64,000 nucleotides of DNA from DASSUW01 sp963844405 (GCA_963844405.1 CAWJNZ010000010.1:83584-147583); one strand, 5' to 3'; positions 15,595 through 27,561 are shown, numbered from the stretch's first letter. Notes: generated from the letters alone by a model not told the origin. Made by a program: numbers and translations.

Positions 15595-16450
15595 GGCGGG
15601 TAAGCGCAATCGTATGCCGCCGGACTTCGCCCGCTACCGCGTCGAGCCCGGCGAGCGGCCCTCGCTCGCCGACGTCGATCCCGCCGACACCGCCTCGTAC
15701 ACCGATCCCGACGAGGCGCACGAGGAGCTCGCCTCGCTCGTCGAGCAGATCGCCGAGCTGCAGGCGCGGCTGTACGCCGAGGAGCAGCGGGCGGTGCTCG
15801 TCGTGCTGCAGGGCATCGACGCCGCGGGCAAGGACTCGACCGTCGCCCACGTGTTCCGGGGCACGAACCCGCAGGGCGTGCGCGTCTTCACCTTCAAGGA
15901 GCCGTCCAACGAGGAGCTGGGGCACGACTTCCTGTGGCGCTACCACCTCCACACCCCCGCCTACGGGATGATCCACGTCTTCAACCGCTCGCACTACGAG
16001 GACGTGCTCGTCGTGCGCGTGAAGAGCCTGGTGGAGGAGGAGCGCTGGCGCTCCCGCTACGAGTCGATCAACGACTTCGAGCGCATGCTCGACCGCGAGC
16101 GCACCACGATCCTCAAGTTCTTCCTGCACATCTCGAAGGACGCGCAGCTCGAGCGCTTCCAGGAGCGGCTCGACCGCGAGGACAAGCACTACAAGTTCTC
16201 GGCCAACGACGTGCGCGAGCGGCGCAACTGGGACGCCTACCAGGAGGCCTACGAGGAGGCGCTCTGCAACACGAGCACCGAGTGGGCGCCGTGGCACGTG
16301 ATCCCCTCCGACCACAAGTGGTTCCGCAACCTCGCGGTGGCGCGGATCGTGGCGGCGACGCTCGACGGGATGGACCCGTGCTGGCCGGAGCCGGAGGAGG
16401 ACCTGGAGAAGTTCGCCGCCGAGGAGCTCGATCAGCTCTCGAGGCGATAG
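15593..16450 (+). CDS. Polyphosphate kinase 2 family protein
   Basis: A 285-residue PPK2-type kinase. Walker A is GIDAAGKDSTV (about residues 75-85) and the lid/Walker B region is IHVFNRSHYEDVLVVRV, followed by KFFLHISKDAQLERF and the HVIPSDHKWFRN motif, all typical of single-domain PPK2. The enzyme moves phosphate between polyphosphate and nucleotides (ADP or GDP, possibly AMP). The class is not decided by these motifs. Its ATG shares two bases with the fdhD start on the other strand, so its upstream region lies inside fdhD. It converges on holB with a 19-base overlap. Confidence 0.93.
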   Translation: MAGKRNRMPPDFARYRVEPGERPSLADVDPADTASYTDPDEAHEELASLVEQIAELQARLYAEEQRAVLVVLQGIDAAGKDSTVAHVFRGTNPQGVRVFTFKEPSNEELGHDFLWRYHLHTPAYGMIHVFNRSHYEDVLVVRVKSLVEEERWRSRYESINDFERMLDRERTTILKFFLHISKDAQLERFQERLDREDKHYKFSANDVRERRNWDAYQEAYEEALCNTSTEWAPWHVIPSDHKWFRNLAVARIVAATLDGMDPCWPEPEEDLEKFAAEELDQLSRR

Positions 16451-17496
16451 GCGAGCGCCTCGAGCGCGAGCTCCTCGCTGACGTTGAGCAGCAGCGCGGC
16501 GCGGGCGTCGTCGACGTGCGCGACGGCGGTGAGCCACTCGGGGCGCTTCGGCGCGTCCTCGCGCAGCTGCTGCATCCGGTCGCTGTGGTGGACCAGCTCC
16601 TCGGCGCCGGCGGCGATGCAGGCGAGGTCGCGGTACCAGAGGCCCACGAGCTGGAGCGCGTGCTCGAGCGCGCCGGTCGAGGCGCGGCGCTCGGCGCGGC
16701 GCGCGCGCTCGGTGAACTCGGTCTCGCGCCGCCGGTGCTCCTTCTTGGGCAGGTACTCGAGCTCCTCGGCGAGCGCGGCCTCGACCTCGCGCTTGGCGGC
16801 GGCGCCCGCGCTGCGCGCCTGGTCGAGCAGCGGGCGCCACGCCTGCTCCTGATGCGCGCGGCCGTGGAGCGGGGCGCGGGCGAACGCCTCGGTGCGGGCG
16901 CGCAGCTCGGGGGTGAGGGCGAGCGTCAGCGCCCGCTCGCCGTCGCCGAGCGAGAGGCGGGCGCAGGCGGTCGCGGTCTCGGGGTCGATCCCGCGCGACT
17001 GCAGCCGGTCGGCGAGGGCGGCGGCCGGCAGCGGGTCGAAGCGCACGGGCTGGCAGCGCGAGCTGATCGTCGGCAGCACCTGCGACGGGTTGTCGGTCAG
17101 CAGCAGCAGCACGACGTAGGACGGCGGCTCCTCGAGCGTCTTGAGCAGGGCGTTGGCCGCCTCGTCGTTCATGGTGTCGGCGCGCTCCAGCACGAACACG
17201 CGGTGGGTGGACTCGAACGGCGTGTGCGAGGCGGCGGCCACGACGGTCTCCTGGACGTCGCGCCGCAGCATCTCGTGCGCGCCGCTCGGGGCGACCCAGG
17301 TGAGGTCGGGGTGGGTGCCGTGCAGGACGCGCGTGCGGGCCGCCTCCGAATCGCCCGCCAACAGCGACGCCGCGAAGTCGCGCGCGGCAGCGCGCTTGCC
17401 GGTCCCGGCCGGGCCGTGCAGGAGGTAGGCGTGCGCGGGACGGCCTTCGAGCGCGGCGCCGAGGACCGCCGCCGCGTGCGGGTGCTGGTCGAGCAT
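16432..17496 (-). CDS. holB: DNA polymerase III delta' subunit
   Basis: A 354-residue clamp-loader subunit. An AAA+ fold starts with HAYLLHGPAGTGKRAAARDF (Walker A, about residues 22-41), a Walker-B-like VFVLERADTM and the sensor 1/SRC motif SSRCQPVRF. The four-Cys zinc module present in many homologues is absent, as in several actinobacterial versions. It works at the replication fork in loading the beta clamp. It is divergent from tmk with a very short intergenic region, the usual tmk-holB neighbourhood in an altered orientation. Confidence 0.92.
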   Translation of the reverse strand: MLDQHPHAAAVLGAALEGRPAHAYLLHGPAGTGKRAAARDFAASLLAGDSEAARTRVLHGTHPDLTWVAPSGAHEMLRRDVQETVVAAASHTPFESTHRVFVLERADTMNDEAANALLKTLEEPPSYVVLLLLTDNPSQVLPTISSRCQPVRFDPLPAAALADRLQSRGIDPETATACARLSLGDGERALTLALTPELRARTEAFARAPLHGRAHQEQAWRPLLDQARSAGAAAKREVEAALAEELEYLPKKEHRRRETEFTERARRAERRASTGALEHALQLVGLWYRDLACIAAGAEELVHHSDRMQQLREDAPKRPEWLTAVAHVDDARAALLLNVSEELALEALAYRLES

Positions 17497-17539
17497 CCGC
17501 TTGAATCCTAGGCGTGTTCATCCCGGAGAACCCCCTGGC

Positions 17540-18127
17540 GTGCTGATCACGGTCGAGGGCGTGGACGGGGCCGGCAAGTCGACGCTCATAGCGGGGCTCG
17601 CGCAGGCCTTGCGGCCGGTGACCGTGCTGCGCGAGCCGGGCGGCGTCGAGGTGTCCGAGCGCATCCGCTCGCTGCTCGCCGACCCGGCGCTGGAGATCGA
17701 TCCGCGGGCGGAGGCGCTGCTCTACGCGGCCGCCCGGGCGCAGCTGGTCGCCGAGCAGCTGCGCCCACGGCTCGAGGCAGGCGAGACGGTGCTGCTCGAC
17801 CGCTTCGTCGACTCCTCGCTCGCCTACCAGGGGGCGGGCCGCTCGCTCGGCGTGGACGAGATCCGGGCCTTGAACGAGTTCGCCACGGGCGGATTGCGGC
17901 CCGACCGGACGCTGTTGCTGCGCGTGGATCCCGACGTCGGCTTGCGGCGGATCTCCGACCGCCCCGCCGACCGGCTCGAGCAGGAGGACGGCGCGTTCTT
18001 CGCCGCCATCGCGCGCGCGTACGACGAGCTGGCCGCCGCCGAGCCCGAGCGCTTCGCCGTCATCGACGCGTCGCAGCCGCCGGAGCGCGTGCTGGCCGAC
18101 GCGCTGGCGGCACTTGACAGCACCTGA
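17540..18127 (+). CDS. tmk: Thymidylate kinase
   Basis: A 195-residue enzyme phosphorylating dTMP to dTDP. The P loop is GVDGAGKSTLI, DR(F/Y) is in LLDRFVDSSLAYQG (substrate contacts), and a LID-like RISDRPADRLE follows. I place the start at GTG 17540, giving the family-standard (M)LITVEGVDGAGKST; the frame is open back to a TTG at 17501, adding 13 atypical residues. CGGAG lies upstream of the chosen start. Divergent from holB. Confidence 0.93.
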   Translation: MLITVEGVDGAGKSTLIAGLAQALRPVTVLREPGGVEVSERIRSLLADPALEIDPRAEALLYAAARAQLVAEQLRPRLEAGETVLLDRFVDSSLAYQGAGRSLGVDEIRALNEFATGGLRPDRTLLLRVDPDVGLRRISDRPADRLEQEDGAFFAAIARAYDELAAAEPERFAVIDASQPPERVLADALAALDST

Positions 18128-18150
18128 CTGGTCCGGAGAAGCTCGCAATC

Positions 18151-19146
18151 GTGGCCGAGCACCAGCCACGAGACTCGACGCAGGCGATCGAGGCCGCGAT
18201 CGACCGCGAGGACGTCTCCTTCGCCCAGCAGTTCGCCGCGCTCTACGACCAGTACGAGAAGCACATCAGCGACGAGGAGCGCCGGCGCCGAGCCGCGATC
18301 TACACCGAAGCGCTCGCGTGCTTCGACAAGAGCGCGGACGGCGTGGAGCGCTCCTGGTACGCCGACGAGTTCCCAGCCGGCGTGGCGCTCACCGGCGACG
18401 GAAGCCTGCACGACGGGATCTGGTTCAACCGGCTCGCTTACGACACGACCGACGCCGCCCGCCTCTGGGGCGACCTTCGGTGGCTGCGCGACCGCGTCGA
18501 GCTCAACCTCCCGAGCGACCATCCCGGCCGCCCGACGTGCCTCCGCGGCGTCTTCGATCTGTTCGCAGGCGCGATCGCCGCCATGGTCCGCGAGTGGCAC
18601 GCGTATCGCGGCGACCGGACACCGAGCGAGCGCTTCGGTCAGCAGCTGTCGCTGCTCGCCCAGCAACGCGACGCCCTGGAACAGCGCTACCTCGGGTTCG
18701 TGCGAGCGCAGGCCCACCACGTCTACCTCGTCGGCACCATGCTCGGTCTCGTCCCCGTGGCCGCCGTGGTCGGCATAGTCTGGTACGTCCTGGGGACGGA
18801 CGGTGCCTGGCCGTGGGTGCCGGTGATGGCGGCCGGCGCCCTCGGAGCCATTCTCAGCGTGCTCCAGCGTCTCACGACGGGGAAGCTGGAGGTCGAGATC
18901 GAGGCCCGCTGGCGCAACCTGGTGACCGGCGGGATCACCCGCCCCGTGGTCGGCGTCCTGTCCGCGCTCGCCCTCTACGTGATCGTCGAGGCCGACCTCG
19001 CGCTCGTCGTCCCGGACGACCCGACGGTGAGGCGCTTCTTCTTCGTCGCCATCGCGTTCTTCGCCGGCTTCAGCGAGCGGTTCGCCAAGGACGCGTTCAG
19101 CGCCGCGGAGGGGACCGCGGCTCCGGCAGCCGATCAGGTCCGGTAG
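18151..19146 (+). CDS. Multi-pass membrane protein, unknown function
   Basis: A 331-residue protein starting at GTG. The first 185 residues are soluble, charged and helical. Four hydrophobic segments follow: about 190-213 (YLVGTMLGLVPVAAVVGIVW), 218-237, 258-279 (VVGVLSALALYVIVEADLA) and 291-306. A large N-terminal cytoplasmic domain followed by a membrane bundle is seen in uncharacterised actinobacterial proteins; no catalytic motif is visible. It starts 24 bases after tmk and overlaps galE tail-to-tail by 13 bases. Confidence 0.7.
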   Translation: MAEHQPRDSTQAIEAAIDREDVSFAQQFAALYDQYEKHISDEERRRRAAIYTEALACFDKSADGVERSWYADEFPAGVALTGDGSLHDGIWFNRLAYDTTDAARLWGDLRWLRDRVELNLPSDHPGRPTCLRGVFDLFAGAIAAMVREWHAYRGDRTPSERFGQQLSLLAQQRDALEQRYLGFVRAQAHHVYLVGTMLGLVPVAAVVGIVWYVLGTDGAWPWVPVMAAGALGAILSVLQRLTTGKLEVEIEARWRNLVTGGITRPVVGVLSALALYVIVEADLALVVPDDPTVRRFFFVAIAFFAGFSERFAKDAFSAAEGTAAPAADQVR

Positions 19147-20108
19147 CCGTCCGGGTGGGCCTGGTGCCAGGCCCAGGCGTCGGCGATCATCTCGTCGAGG
19201 CCCTTGGTCGGCTCCCACCCGAGCTCGTCGCGGATGCGGTCGCTCGCGGCCACCAGCTCCGGTGGGTCGCCGGGCCGGCGCGGCTCCTCGCGCGCGCGGA
19301 TCTCGCGGCCGGTGACACGCCGGGCGCTCTCGACGACCTCCTGGACCGTGTAGCCGTGCCCGGTGCCGAGGTTGTAGACGGCGTGGCGCCCGGGCTCGGC
19401 GGCCTCGAGGGCGAGGATGTGGGCGCGGCCGAGGTCCTCGATGTGGATGTAGTCGCGCACGGCGGTGCCGTCGCGGGTCGGGTAGTCGGTGCCGAACAAC
19501 TTCACGTGGTCGGTCACGCCGGCCGCGGCGCGCAGCACGAGCGGGATCAGGTGCGTCTCCGGCTCGTGGTCCTCGCCGAGATGGCCGCGCGCGCCGGCCA
19601 CGTTGAAGTACCGGAGCGAGGCGGCGGCCAGCCCGTGAGCGCGGCACTCGTCGGCGATCATGCGGTCGACCGCGAGCTTGGAGTTGCCGTAGGCGTTGAC
19701 CGGCGCGGCGGGGATGTCCTCGTGCATCGGGACCGTCTCCGGCTCGCCGTAGACGGCGCACGTCGAGGAGAACACGAGCCGCCGCACGCCGGCGTCGCGC
19801 ATGGCGTCGAGCAGGTTGAGCGAGCCGACGTGGTTCCCGCGGTGGTAGCGCTCGGGGTGGGCGACCGACTCGGCGACCAGCGCCAGCGCCGCGAAGTGGA
19901 GGACGCCGTCGAAGCCGCGCGTGAGCGCCTCGCGCGTGGCGGCCTCGTCGAGCAGGTCGACCTCGAGCAGCTCGGCGCCCTCGGGGACGGCGGCGCGGTG
20001 GCCGCGCGCGAGGCTGTCGAGCACGACCACCTCGTGGCCGGCCTCGATCAGCTGCTGGGCCACGATCGACCCGATGTAGCCGGCGCCGCCGGTCACGAGG
20101 AGCTTCAT
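19134..20108 (-). CDS. galE: UDP-glucose 4-epimerase
   Basis: A 324-residue extended SDR. MKLLVTGGAGYIGS gives the GxxGxxG NAD-binding motif, FSSTCAVYG and YGNSKLAVDRM the catalytic Ser/Thr-Tyr-Lys set, and the C-terminal half has the substrate-binding HLIPLVLRAA and YNLGTGHGYTVQEV segments typical of GalE. It interconverts UDP-glucose and UDP-galactose for cell-envelope sugars. The length matches the family. A short upstream region (20109-20142) separates it from a divergent secreted protein. Confidence 0.93.
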   Translation of the reverse strand: MKLLVTGGAGYIGSIVAQQLIEAGHEVVVLDSLARGHRAAVPEGAELLEVDLLDEAATREALTRGFDGVLHFAALALVAESVAHPERYHRGNHVGSLNLLDAMRDAGVRRLVFSSTCAVYGEPETVPMHEDIPAAPVNAYGNSKLAVDRMIADECRAHGLAAASLRYFNVAGARGHLGEDHEPETHLIPLVLRAAAGVTDHVKLFGTDYPTRDGTAVRDYIHIEDLGRAHILALEAAEPGRHAVYNLGTGHGYTVQEVVESARRVTGREIRAREEPRRPGDPPELVAASDRIRDELGWEPTKGLDEMIADAWAWHQAHPDGYRT

Positions 20109-20142
20109 GGCGGCGGCATGATGGCAGCTACCCTCTGCCCTG

Positions 20143-21000
20143 ATGCGCTCTCCGGCGATCGTGCTCGCCCTCGTGGCTTTCGTGGTCGCTGCGCCCGCCT
20201 GGGCGCAGGACCCGGCCGCGCCGACGCCTACGCCGACGGAGACCGCGACGCCGACCCCGACCGCGACGCCGACCCCGACGCCCGAGGAGATCGAGGAGCA
20301 GGAGGAGGCCGAGCGCAAGGCCAAGCTGCGCAAGCGCAAGGTCGTGCGCCGCGTCTACGCCGACTTCCGCCGCGACGGCCGGATCGACAACTGCGACCAC
20401 TCGCGCCTCGCGCTCAAGCGCACGCTGCAGTCGATCACCGACGAGTTCGACGCCGACTTCCCGGACTTCCGCGAGGCGGTCCGCGCGGCGATCAAGGACC
20501 ACGACAAGGAGCGCTGCGATCAAGAGGCGGCGGCGCCCACGCCCACGCCGTCGCCGTCGCCGTCGACCACCCCGGTACCCACGCCGGCCCCCACCACACC
20601 TCCGCCGCCCCCGGCCACCGACGACGGTGACCTGCCCGACTTCGGCGGCGGCGGTGGCGGCGGCGGCAACGCCAATCCGCCCCCCGCGACGCCGCAGCCG
20701 GCGCCGCCGACGGAGAGCGACGTCCTGCCGGTGCAGCCCAGCGCGACGCCCTCGCCCACCGCGGCGCCCCCGCCCGCCGCGCCGCAGCTCGCCGTCACGC
20801 GCCCGGACGGCGACCGCGACCTGATGCTCCCGGCGCTCCTGCTCGCCGCCGCCCTGCTCGGCCTCGCCGCGCTCGCCGCGTCGGTGGTCGCCGCCCGCCG
20901 CGGCCGCTTCGCCGGCTGGGGCCACGCCTGGCGCGAGGCCGCCTACCGCGCCACCGGCGCGTGGGGCGACTTCGGCGACTGGCTCCGCCTGGGGCGGTAA
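20143..21000 (+). CDS. Secreted Pro/Thr-rich protein with C-terminal membrane anchor
   Basis: A 285-residue protein. A signal peptide (LALVAFVVAAPAWAQ, cleavage after AWA) is followed by a PTPT repeat linker. A small charged folded region (about residues 50-130, with Cys in IDNCDHS and KERCDQ that could form a disulphide) comes next, then a long Pro/Thr/Gly linker. A transmembrane helix (about 227-250) is followed by a basic tail. It is likely exported and anchored, with the linkers spanning the cell wall. The function of the folded region is unknown. Confidence 0.75.
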   Translation: MRSPAIVLALVAFVVAAPAWAQDPAAPTPTPTETATPTPTATPTPTPEEIEEQEEAERKAKLRKRKVVRRVYADFRRDGRIDNCDHSRLALKRTLQSITDEFDADFPDFREAVRAAIKDHDKERCDQEAAAPTPTPSPSPSTTPVPTPAPTTPPPPPATDDGDLPDFGGGGGGGGNANPPPATPQPAPPTESDVLPVQPSATPSPTAAPPPAAPQLAVTRPDGDRDLMLPALLLAAALLGLAALAASVVAARRGRFAGWGHAWREAAYRATGAWGDFGDWLRLGR

Positions 21001-21111
21001 AATATCCGCTAGTTCCGCCCCGCCCTCCGGCATTACGTCCGACCCGCGCGGAACCATCACCGCCCCAACTTTTTGCGACAGGCCGCAGGGGCGGCGGAAG
21101 GAGTCGGATCG

Positions 21112-24000
<2,889 letters not shown>

Positions 24001-24021
24001 TCCGCCGCCCGACCGCGTCTG

Positions 24022-24048
24022 CGGGGCCCGCCCACGCGGCGGGCCCTG
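24022..24048. terminator. Bidirectional hairpin terminator after nrdJ
   Basis: GGGCCCGCC (24024-24032) and GGCGGGCCC (24038-24046) pair perfectly around CACGC, with a further G-T and C-G pair at the base. It lies between the convergent nrdJ and DUF1479 genes and likely ends both transcripts. Confidence 0.7.
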
Positions 24049-24057
24049 CGCGAGCTG

Positions 24058-25338
24058 TCACATCCCGAGGCCGCGCCTGCCCGTCTCGTTGAGCTGCTCG
24101 GCCTGGAAGCGGTCGGGCCAGCTGCGCTCGTAGTGCTCCTCCGGGAAGTCGCTCGGGCTCTCGCCGGCGAGGAAGGCCTCGCGGACGTGCGGCGCGTACT
24201 CCTCGTTGCGCGGGCACCAGGGGGCGGCGGGGATGTACATCACGTTGCCCCAGCCCTGCTGGTCCTCGACCGGCGCCACGCCGTGGACCACGTCGCAGTG
24301 CCACCACACGCTGTCGCCGGCCTGGATGTCCGGGATGCCGGCGAAGGCGCGGACGAGCAGCGGGTGCCACTTCTCGTTCACGGGATAGACCTGGTTGACG
24401 GTGACGCCGCACATGTCGTCCTCGGGGACGTCGGGCAGCAGCGGGCGCAGCATCATGTACGCCATCGCCTCGGGGATCGGCACCGTGAAGAGCACGCCCT
24501 GGTCGTGCGCCATGTCCGACAGCGCGGTCCAGCCCTGGAAGGTGCGGAAGGCCGAGCACATGGTCGTCCCGGGGTACTGCGGGCCGGAGGTCCGGTAGGA
24601 CGCGTCCCACGGGTCGTACTGCTCGATCGACCCGTCGAACAGGTGCCGGAAGGTCCGCTGGTAGGCCTCCGTCATCCACAGGTCGAGCGTGCCGGCGTCG
24701 ATGTGGGCGCCCAGGCCGCCGGAGCTGGCACCGGGCGGGCGGCGGCGGATGCGGTCCGGGTACAGGGAGTCGCGGTCGGGGTCGAACCACTGCACGCCGT
24801 CGGACTCGTAGGTCCATTGGTGGTTGAGGAACGACTGCACGCGGGCCATGCGATCGCTCTGGCGCGCCCCCATCTGGGCGCTCGACCAGTACACGGGATA
24901 GATCTCGGGCTTCGAGCCGACGCTGCCGAAGAAGTCGTCGCCGGCGCCGCGGTAGTTCTCGAAGAACTCGTTGCGCTCGACGTAGTCGAGGATCGCCTGG
25001 TCCCAGGCGAGCGCCTGCTCGCGCTCGAAGTGGCCGCGGATGACGGCGCAGCCGCGGCGGTGGATGAGCTCGACGGTCTCGGCGGGCACCGTGCCGGCCG
25101 CGATGTCGGCGTAGTCGACGGCCGGCCAGACGCTCTCGCCGCGAGCCTTGGCGGCCTCGATCTCGGCGACCCGCTCGGCCACCCTCGCCTCGACGACCGC
25201 GAACACCTCCTCGACCGTGCGGCCGGAGGCCTCGATGCGGGCTCGGATCGCCGCCTTGATCTCGCGGGTCGCCGACTTCAGGTCCGGCGGGGTGGTCTCC
25301 CAGTGCGGCAGCGCCTGGACGGTCGGATGCGCGGTCAT
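24058..25338 (-). CDS. DUF1479 protein (2OG/Fe(II) oxygenase-like)
   Basis: A 426-residue protein matching the YbiU/DUF1479 family in length and content. GCAVIRGHFEREQA, GLGAHIDAGTLDLW with a His-x-Asp pair like the facial triad of Fe(II)/2-oxoglutarate dioxygenases, WWHCDVVHGV supplying the distal His, and NVMYIPAAPWCPRNEEY are all present. The substrate is unknown. It is divergent from a ROK regulator across 90 bases containing two short palindromes, so the ROK protein probably controls it. Confidence 0.85.
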   Translation of the reverse strand: MTAHPTVQALPHWETTPPDLKSATREIKAAIRARIEASGRTVEEVFAVVEARVAERVAEIEAAKARGESVWPAVDYADIAAGTVPAETVELIHRRGCAVIRGHFEREQALAWDQAILDYVERNEFFENYRGAGDDFFGSVGSKPEIYPVYWSSAQMGARQSDRMARVQSFLNHQWTYESDGVQWFDPDRDSLYPDRIRRRPPGASSGGLGAHIDAGTLDLWMTEAYQRTFRHLFDGSIEQYDPWDASYRTSGPQYPGTTMCSAFRTFQGWTALSDMAHDQGVLFTVPIPEAMAYMMLRPLLPDVPEDDMCGVTVNQVYPVNEKWHPLLVRAFAGIPDIQAGDSVWWHCDVVHGVAPVEDQQGWGNVMYIPAAPWCPRNEEYAPHVREAFLAGESPSDFPEEHYERSWPDRFQAEQLNETGRRGLGM

Positions 25339-25355
25339 CGCCTCTCTCCCATAAG

Positions 25356-25417
25356 AAGGACTCCTTACTGGACCCGCAAGCTAGCACACGTCACGCTTCT
25401 AGGCAAGAGTCCTGACT
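25356..25417. promoter_or_regulatory. Paired palindromes between DUF1479 and ROK genes
   Basis: AAGGACTCCTT (25356-25366, a dyad around a central C) and AGTCCTGACT (25408-25417, a dyad) share AGGACT/AGTCCT in inverted orientation. A TAGAAT hexamer (25417-25422) could be the minus 10 of the ROK gene. This is the natural place for a ROK operator; assignment to the neighbouring regulator is inference. Confidence 0.45.
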
Positions 25418-25428
25418 AGAATGGTCGC

Positions 25429-26535
25429 GTGTTGCCCACGAAGCCCTCGCTCGAGCTGCTCCGCTCGCTCTCGGACGAGCACGTCCTGCGCGCCCTGATG
25501 GCGCGCCGGCAGGCCACGCGCGCCGAGATCGCCGCCGCCACCGGGCTGTCCAAGCCGACCGTCTCGGAGAGCGTCCGGCGGCTGAGCGTCGCCGGCGCCG
25601 TCGTCGACACCGGCGAGCGCACCACCGGCCGCGGCCGGATCGGCACCTACTACGGGCTGCCGGGCGCGACCGGCTGCGCGCTGGTCGTCGGCATCGCCCC
25701 CGAGGGCATCGTCGCCGTGGCCGTCGACGTCTACGGCAAGGTCGTGGCGGAGTCGCGCGCCGAGGTGAGCCGTGCGCCCGGGGCCGGGCAGGTCGCCCGC
25801 ACGCTCGAGCGCGTCGCGGCCGAGGTGGCCGAGGGCTGCGCCGGGCGGCTCCGGCTCGCCGTCGTCAGCGCCGCCGACCCGGTCGACCGCGCGACGGGCC
25901 GCCTCGTCGAGCTGCCGGACGCCCCGTTCCTGGTCGGGGCGCTCGACGCGCCGGCCGTGCTGGGCGAGCTGGTCGAGGGCCCGGTCACCGTCGACAACGA
26001 CGTCAACTGGATGGCCCGCGCCGAGCTCGGCCGCGGCGTCCGCGACTTCGTCTACGTGTTCCTCGGCGAAGGCGTCGGCTGCGCGGTGGTCAGCGACGGC
26101 GAGGTCCTGCGCGGCCACGGCGGCGTGGCCGGCGAGATCGCGCACGTGCTGACGGCCGGGCCCGGCGGCGCGGCGCTGCGGTTCACGGAGGTCTTCGCGG
26201 CCCTCGGCCTCCGCCGCCCGGGCTCGACGGCGATCGACGTGCCGGCGCTGCTGCGGGCGGTCGAGCGCGAGGCGGGCGTCGCGGACGACCTCGCGCGGGC
26301 GGTCGGCGGCGTCGTGTCGGCGGCGGTGGCGCTCGCCGATCCGGCGGTCGTGCTGCTCGGCGGGCCCTGGGGCCCGGCCGTGCTCGAGCCGCTCGCGCGC
26401 GCGCTGGCCCGCGCGCCGCGCCACGTCCCGGTCGAGGCCGCCGCGGACGGCGAGCCGGCGCTGGCCGGCGCCCGGGAGGCGGCGTTGCGCCAGCTTCGCG
26501 ACGCGATCGTCGCCGGCGCCACGTCGCCACTCTGA
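25429..26535 (+). CDS. ROK-family transcriptional regulator
   Basis: A 368-residue protein from GTG 25429. The N-terminal winged HTH (ATRAEIAAATGLSKPTVSESV, about residues 27-47) is followed by a sugar-kinase-like ROK domain with VTVDNDVNWMARAELG, GEGVGCAVV and GHGGVAGEIAHV. The usual zinc-binding CxCGxxGC motif is missing: PGGAALRFTEVFAALG stands there instead. The ATP site is also poorly conserved, as in regulator members. It probably senses a sugar or related ligand and controls the divergent DUF1479 gene. Confidence 0.88.
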   Translation: MLPTKPSLELLRSLSDEHVLRALMARRQATRAEIAAATGLSKPTVSESVRRLSVAGAVVDTGERTTGRGRIGTYYGLPGATGCALVVGIAPEGIVAVAVDVYGKVVAESRAEVSRAPGAGQVARTLERVAAEVAEGCAGRLRLAVVSAADPVDRATGRLVELPDAPFLVGALDAPAVLGELVEGPVTVDNDVNWMARAELGRGVRDFVYVFLGEGVGCAVVSDGEVLRGHGGVAGEIAHVLTAGPGGAALRFTEVFAALGLRRPGSTAIDVPALLRAVEREAGVADDLARAVGGVVSAAVALADPAVVLLGGPWGPAVLEPLARALARAPRHVPVEAAADGEPALAGAREAALRQLRDAIVAGATSPL

Positions 26536-26595
26536 CGGTCACACCTATTCGAACGGTCAGGGCATCCTGCGTGCCGATCGGCGAGCGTGGCGGCC

Positions 26596-27561
26596 ATGAC
26601 GCGCCTCATCCTCGCTGCCCTCGCTCTCGCCGCCGCACCCGCCAGCGCCTCCGCCGCCTCCATCGAGGTGACCACGGACCAGGTGATCGCCTACGAGGCG
26701 AGGACGGGCGAGCTCAACGCGCTGGAGATGGTCGGCACGGTCGACGGAGGGTCCGACCTGCGCATGGCGTTCTTCGAGTACGCGGCCCGGCTGTCCGCCG
26801 GACCGGGGTGCGTGGCGGGCTTCCCGGTCCTGTGCGGCGCGGTCGACCGCGCCTTCCCGGTCGAGGTCTCGCTCGGCGACCGCGGCGACGTGGCGAACGT
26901 CAACAGCTTGACCGACGTCCTCGCGCTCGACGCAGGCAGCGGCGACGACGACGTGCTCGCGGGCGGCATCGACGCGACGGCCGACGGCGGCTCCGGCAAT
27001 GACACGGTCCTCGTGGCCGCCAACAACGAGGCGCGCGGCGAAGGCGGCGCTGGGCGCGACCGCCTGGCCGGAGGGCTCGGGGCCGCCGCGGCGATCCTCG
27101 GCGGCGGCGGCGGCCCCGACCTCGTCGTCCCGGACGGGGCGATCAGCAACGACGGCGTGGGCGCCGGCGGCGACGACCAGGTCGTGGCCCTGCGCGGCTT
27201 CGACGTCCGCCTCGCCGGCGGCGACGGCCAGGATCAGCTGGTCGTGGTCGCGGCCCAGGGCCCCGTCCGGCTGGCCGGCGGGGACGACAACGACTTCCTC
27301 TCCAGCCACGCCGGCGGCGGCACCGTCGACGCCGGCCCGGGCAACGACGTCGCCGACCTCCAGGGCGGCGCCGCGACCGCGCCCGACACCGTCATCTGCG
27401 GCTCCGGCTGGGACGTGGTGTGGCTCGACGAGGCCGACACCGCGGCCGCAGACTGCGAGCGGGTGCGCCGCGGTACCGCCCCTGCTTTCCGCAAGGCGGC
27501 CGCCGCCGAGGCCGCCGCCCGCGCGCTGCTCGCCCACCGGCCGGACCCGAGCAGCCGCTGA
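26596..27561 (+). CDS. Secreted Asp/Gly-rich RTX-like protein
   Basis: A 321-residue protein. The signal peptide is MTRLILAALALAAAPASASA. After a short N-terminal beta region (with a CVAGFPVLC pair likely disulphide-bonded) come repeated GGxGNDxx-type units (GGSGNDTVL, GGAGRDRLAGG, GGDGQDQLVVV, GGDDNDFLSS, AGPGNDVADLQGG), resembling calcium-binding beta-roll repeats. It is probably extracellular. No enzyme domain is present. The ATG at 26596 is preferred over GTG 26587 because it starts the signal peptide. Confidence 0.75.
   Translation: MTRLILAALALAAAPASASAASIEVTTDQVIAYEARTGELNALEMVGTVDGGSDLRMAFFEYAARLSAGPGCVAGFPVLCGAVDRAFPVEVSLGDRGDVANVNSLTDVLALDAGSGDDDVLAGGIDATADGGSGNDTVLVAANNEARGEGGAGRDRLAGGLGAAAAILGGGGGPDLVVPDGAISNDGVGAGGDDQVVALRGFDVRLAGGDGQDQLVVVAAQGPVRLAGGDDNDFLSSHAGGGTVDAGPGNDVADLQGGAATAPDTVICGSGWDVVWLDEADTAAADCERVRRGTAPAFRKAAAAEAAARALLAHRPDPSSR

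Noticed and set aside
20215..20290. Tandem ACGCCGAC-type DNA repeat as a regulatory array
   Set aside because: It encodes the Pro-Thr linker of the secreted protein at 20143-21000 and is explained by that coding sequence.
21001..21111. Cobalamin riboswitch before nrdJ
   Set aside because: Only 111 bases are available, and no B12-box-like sequence or multi-arm fold could be found.
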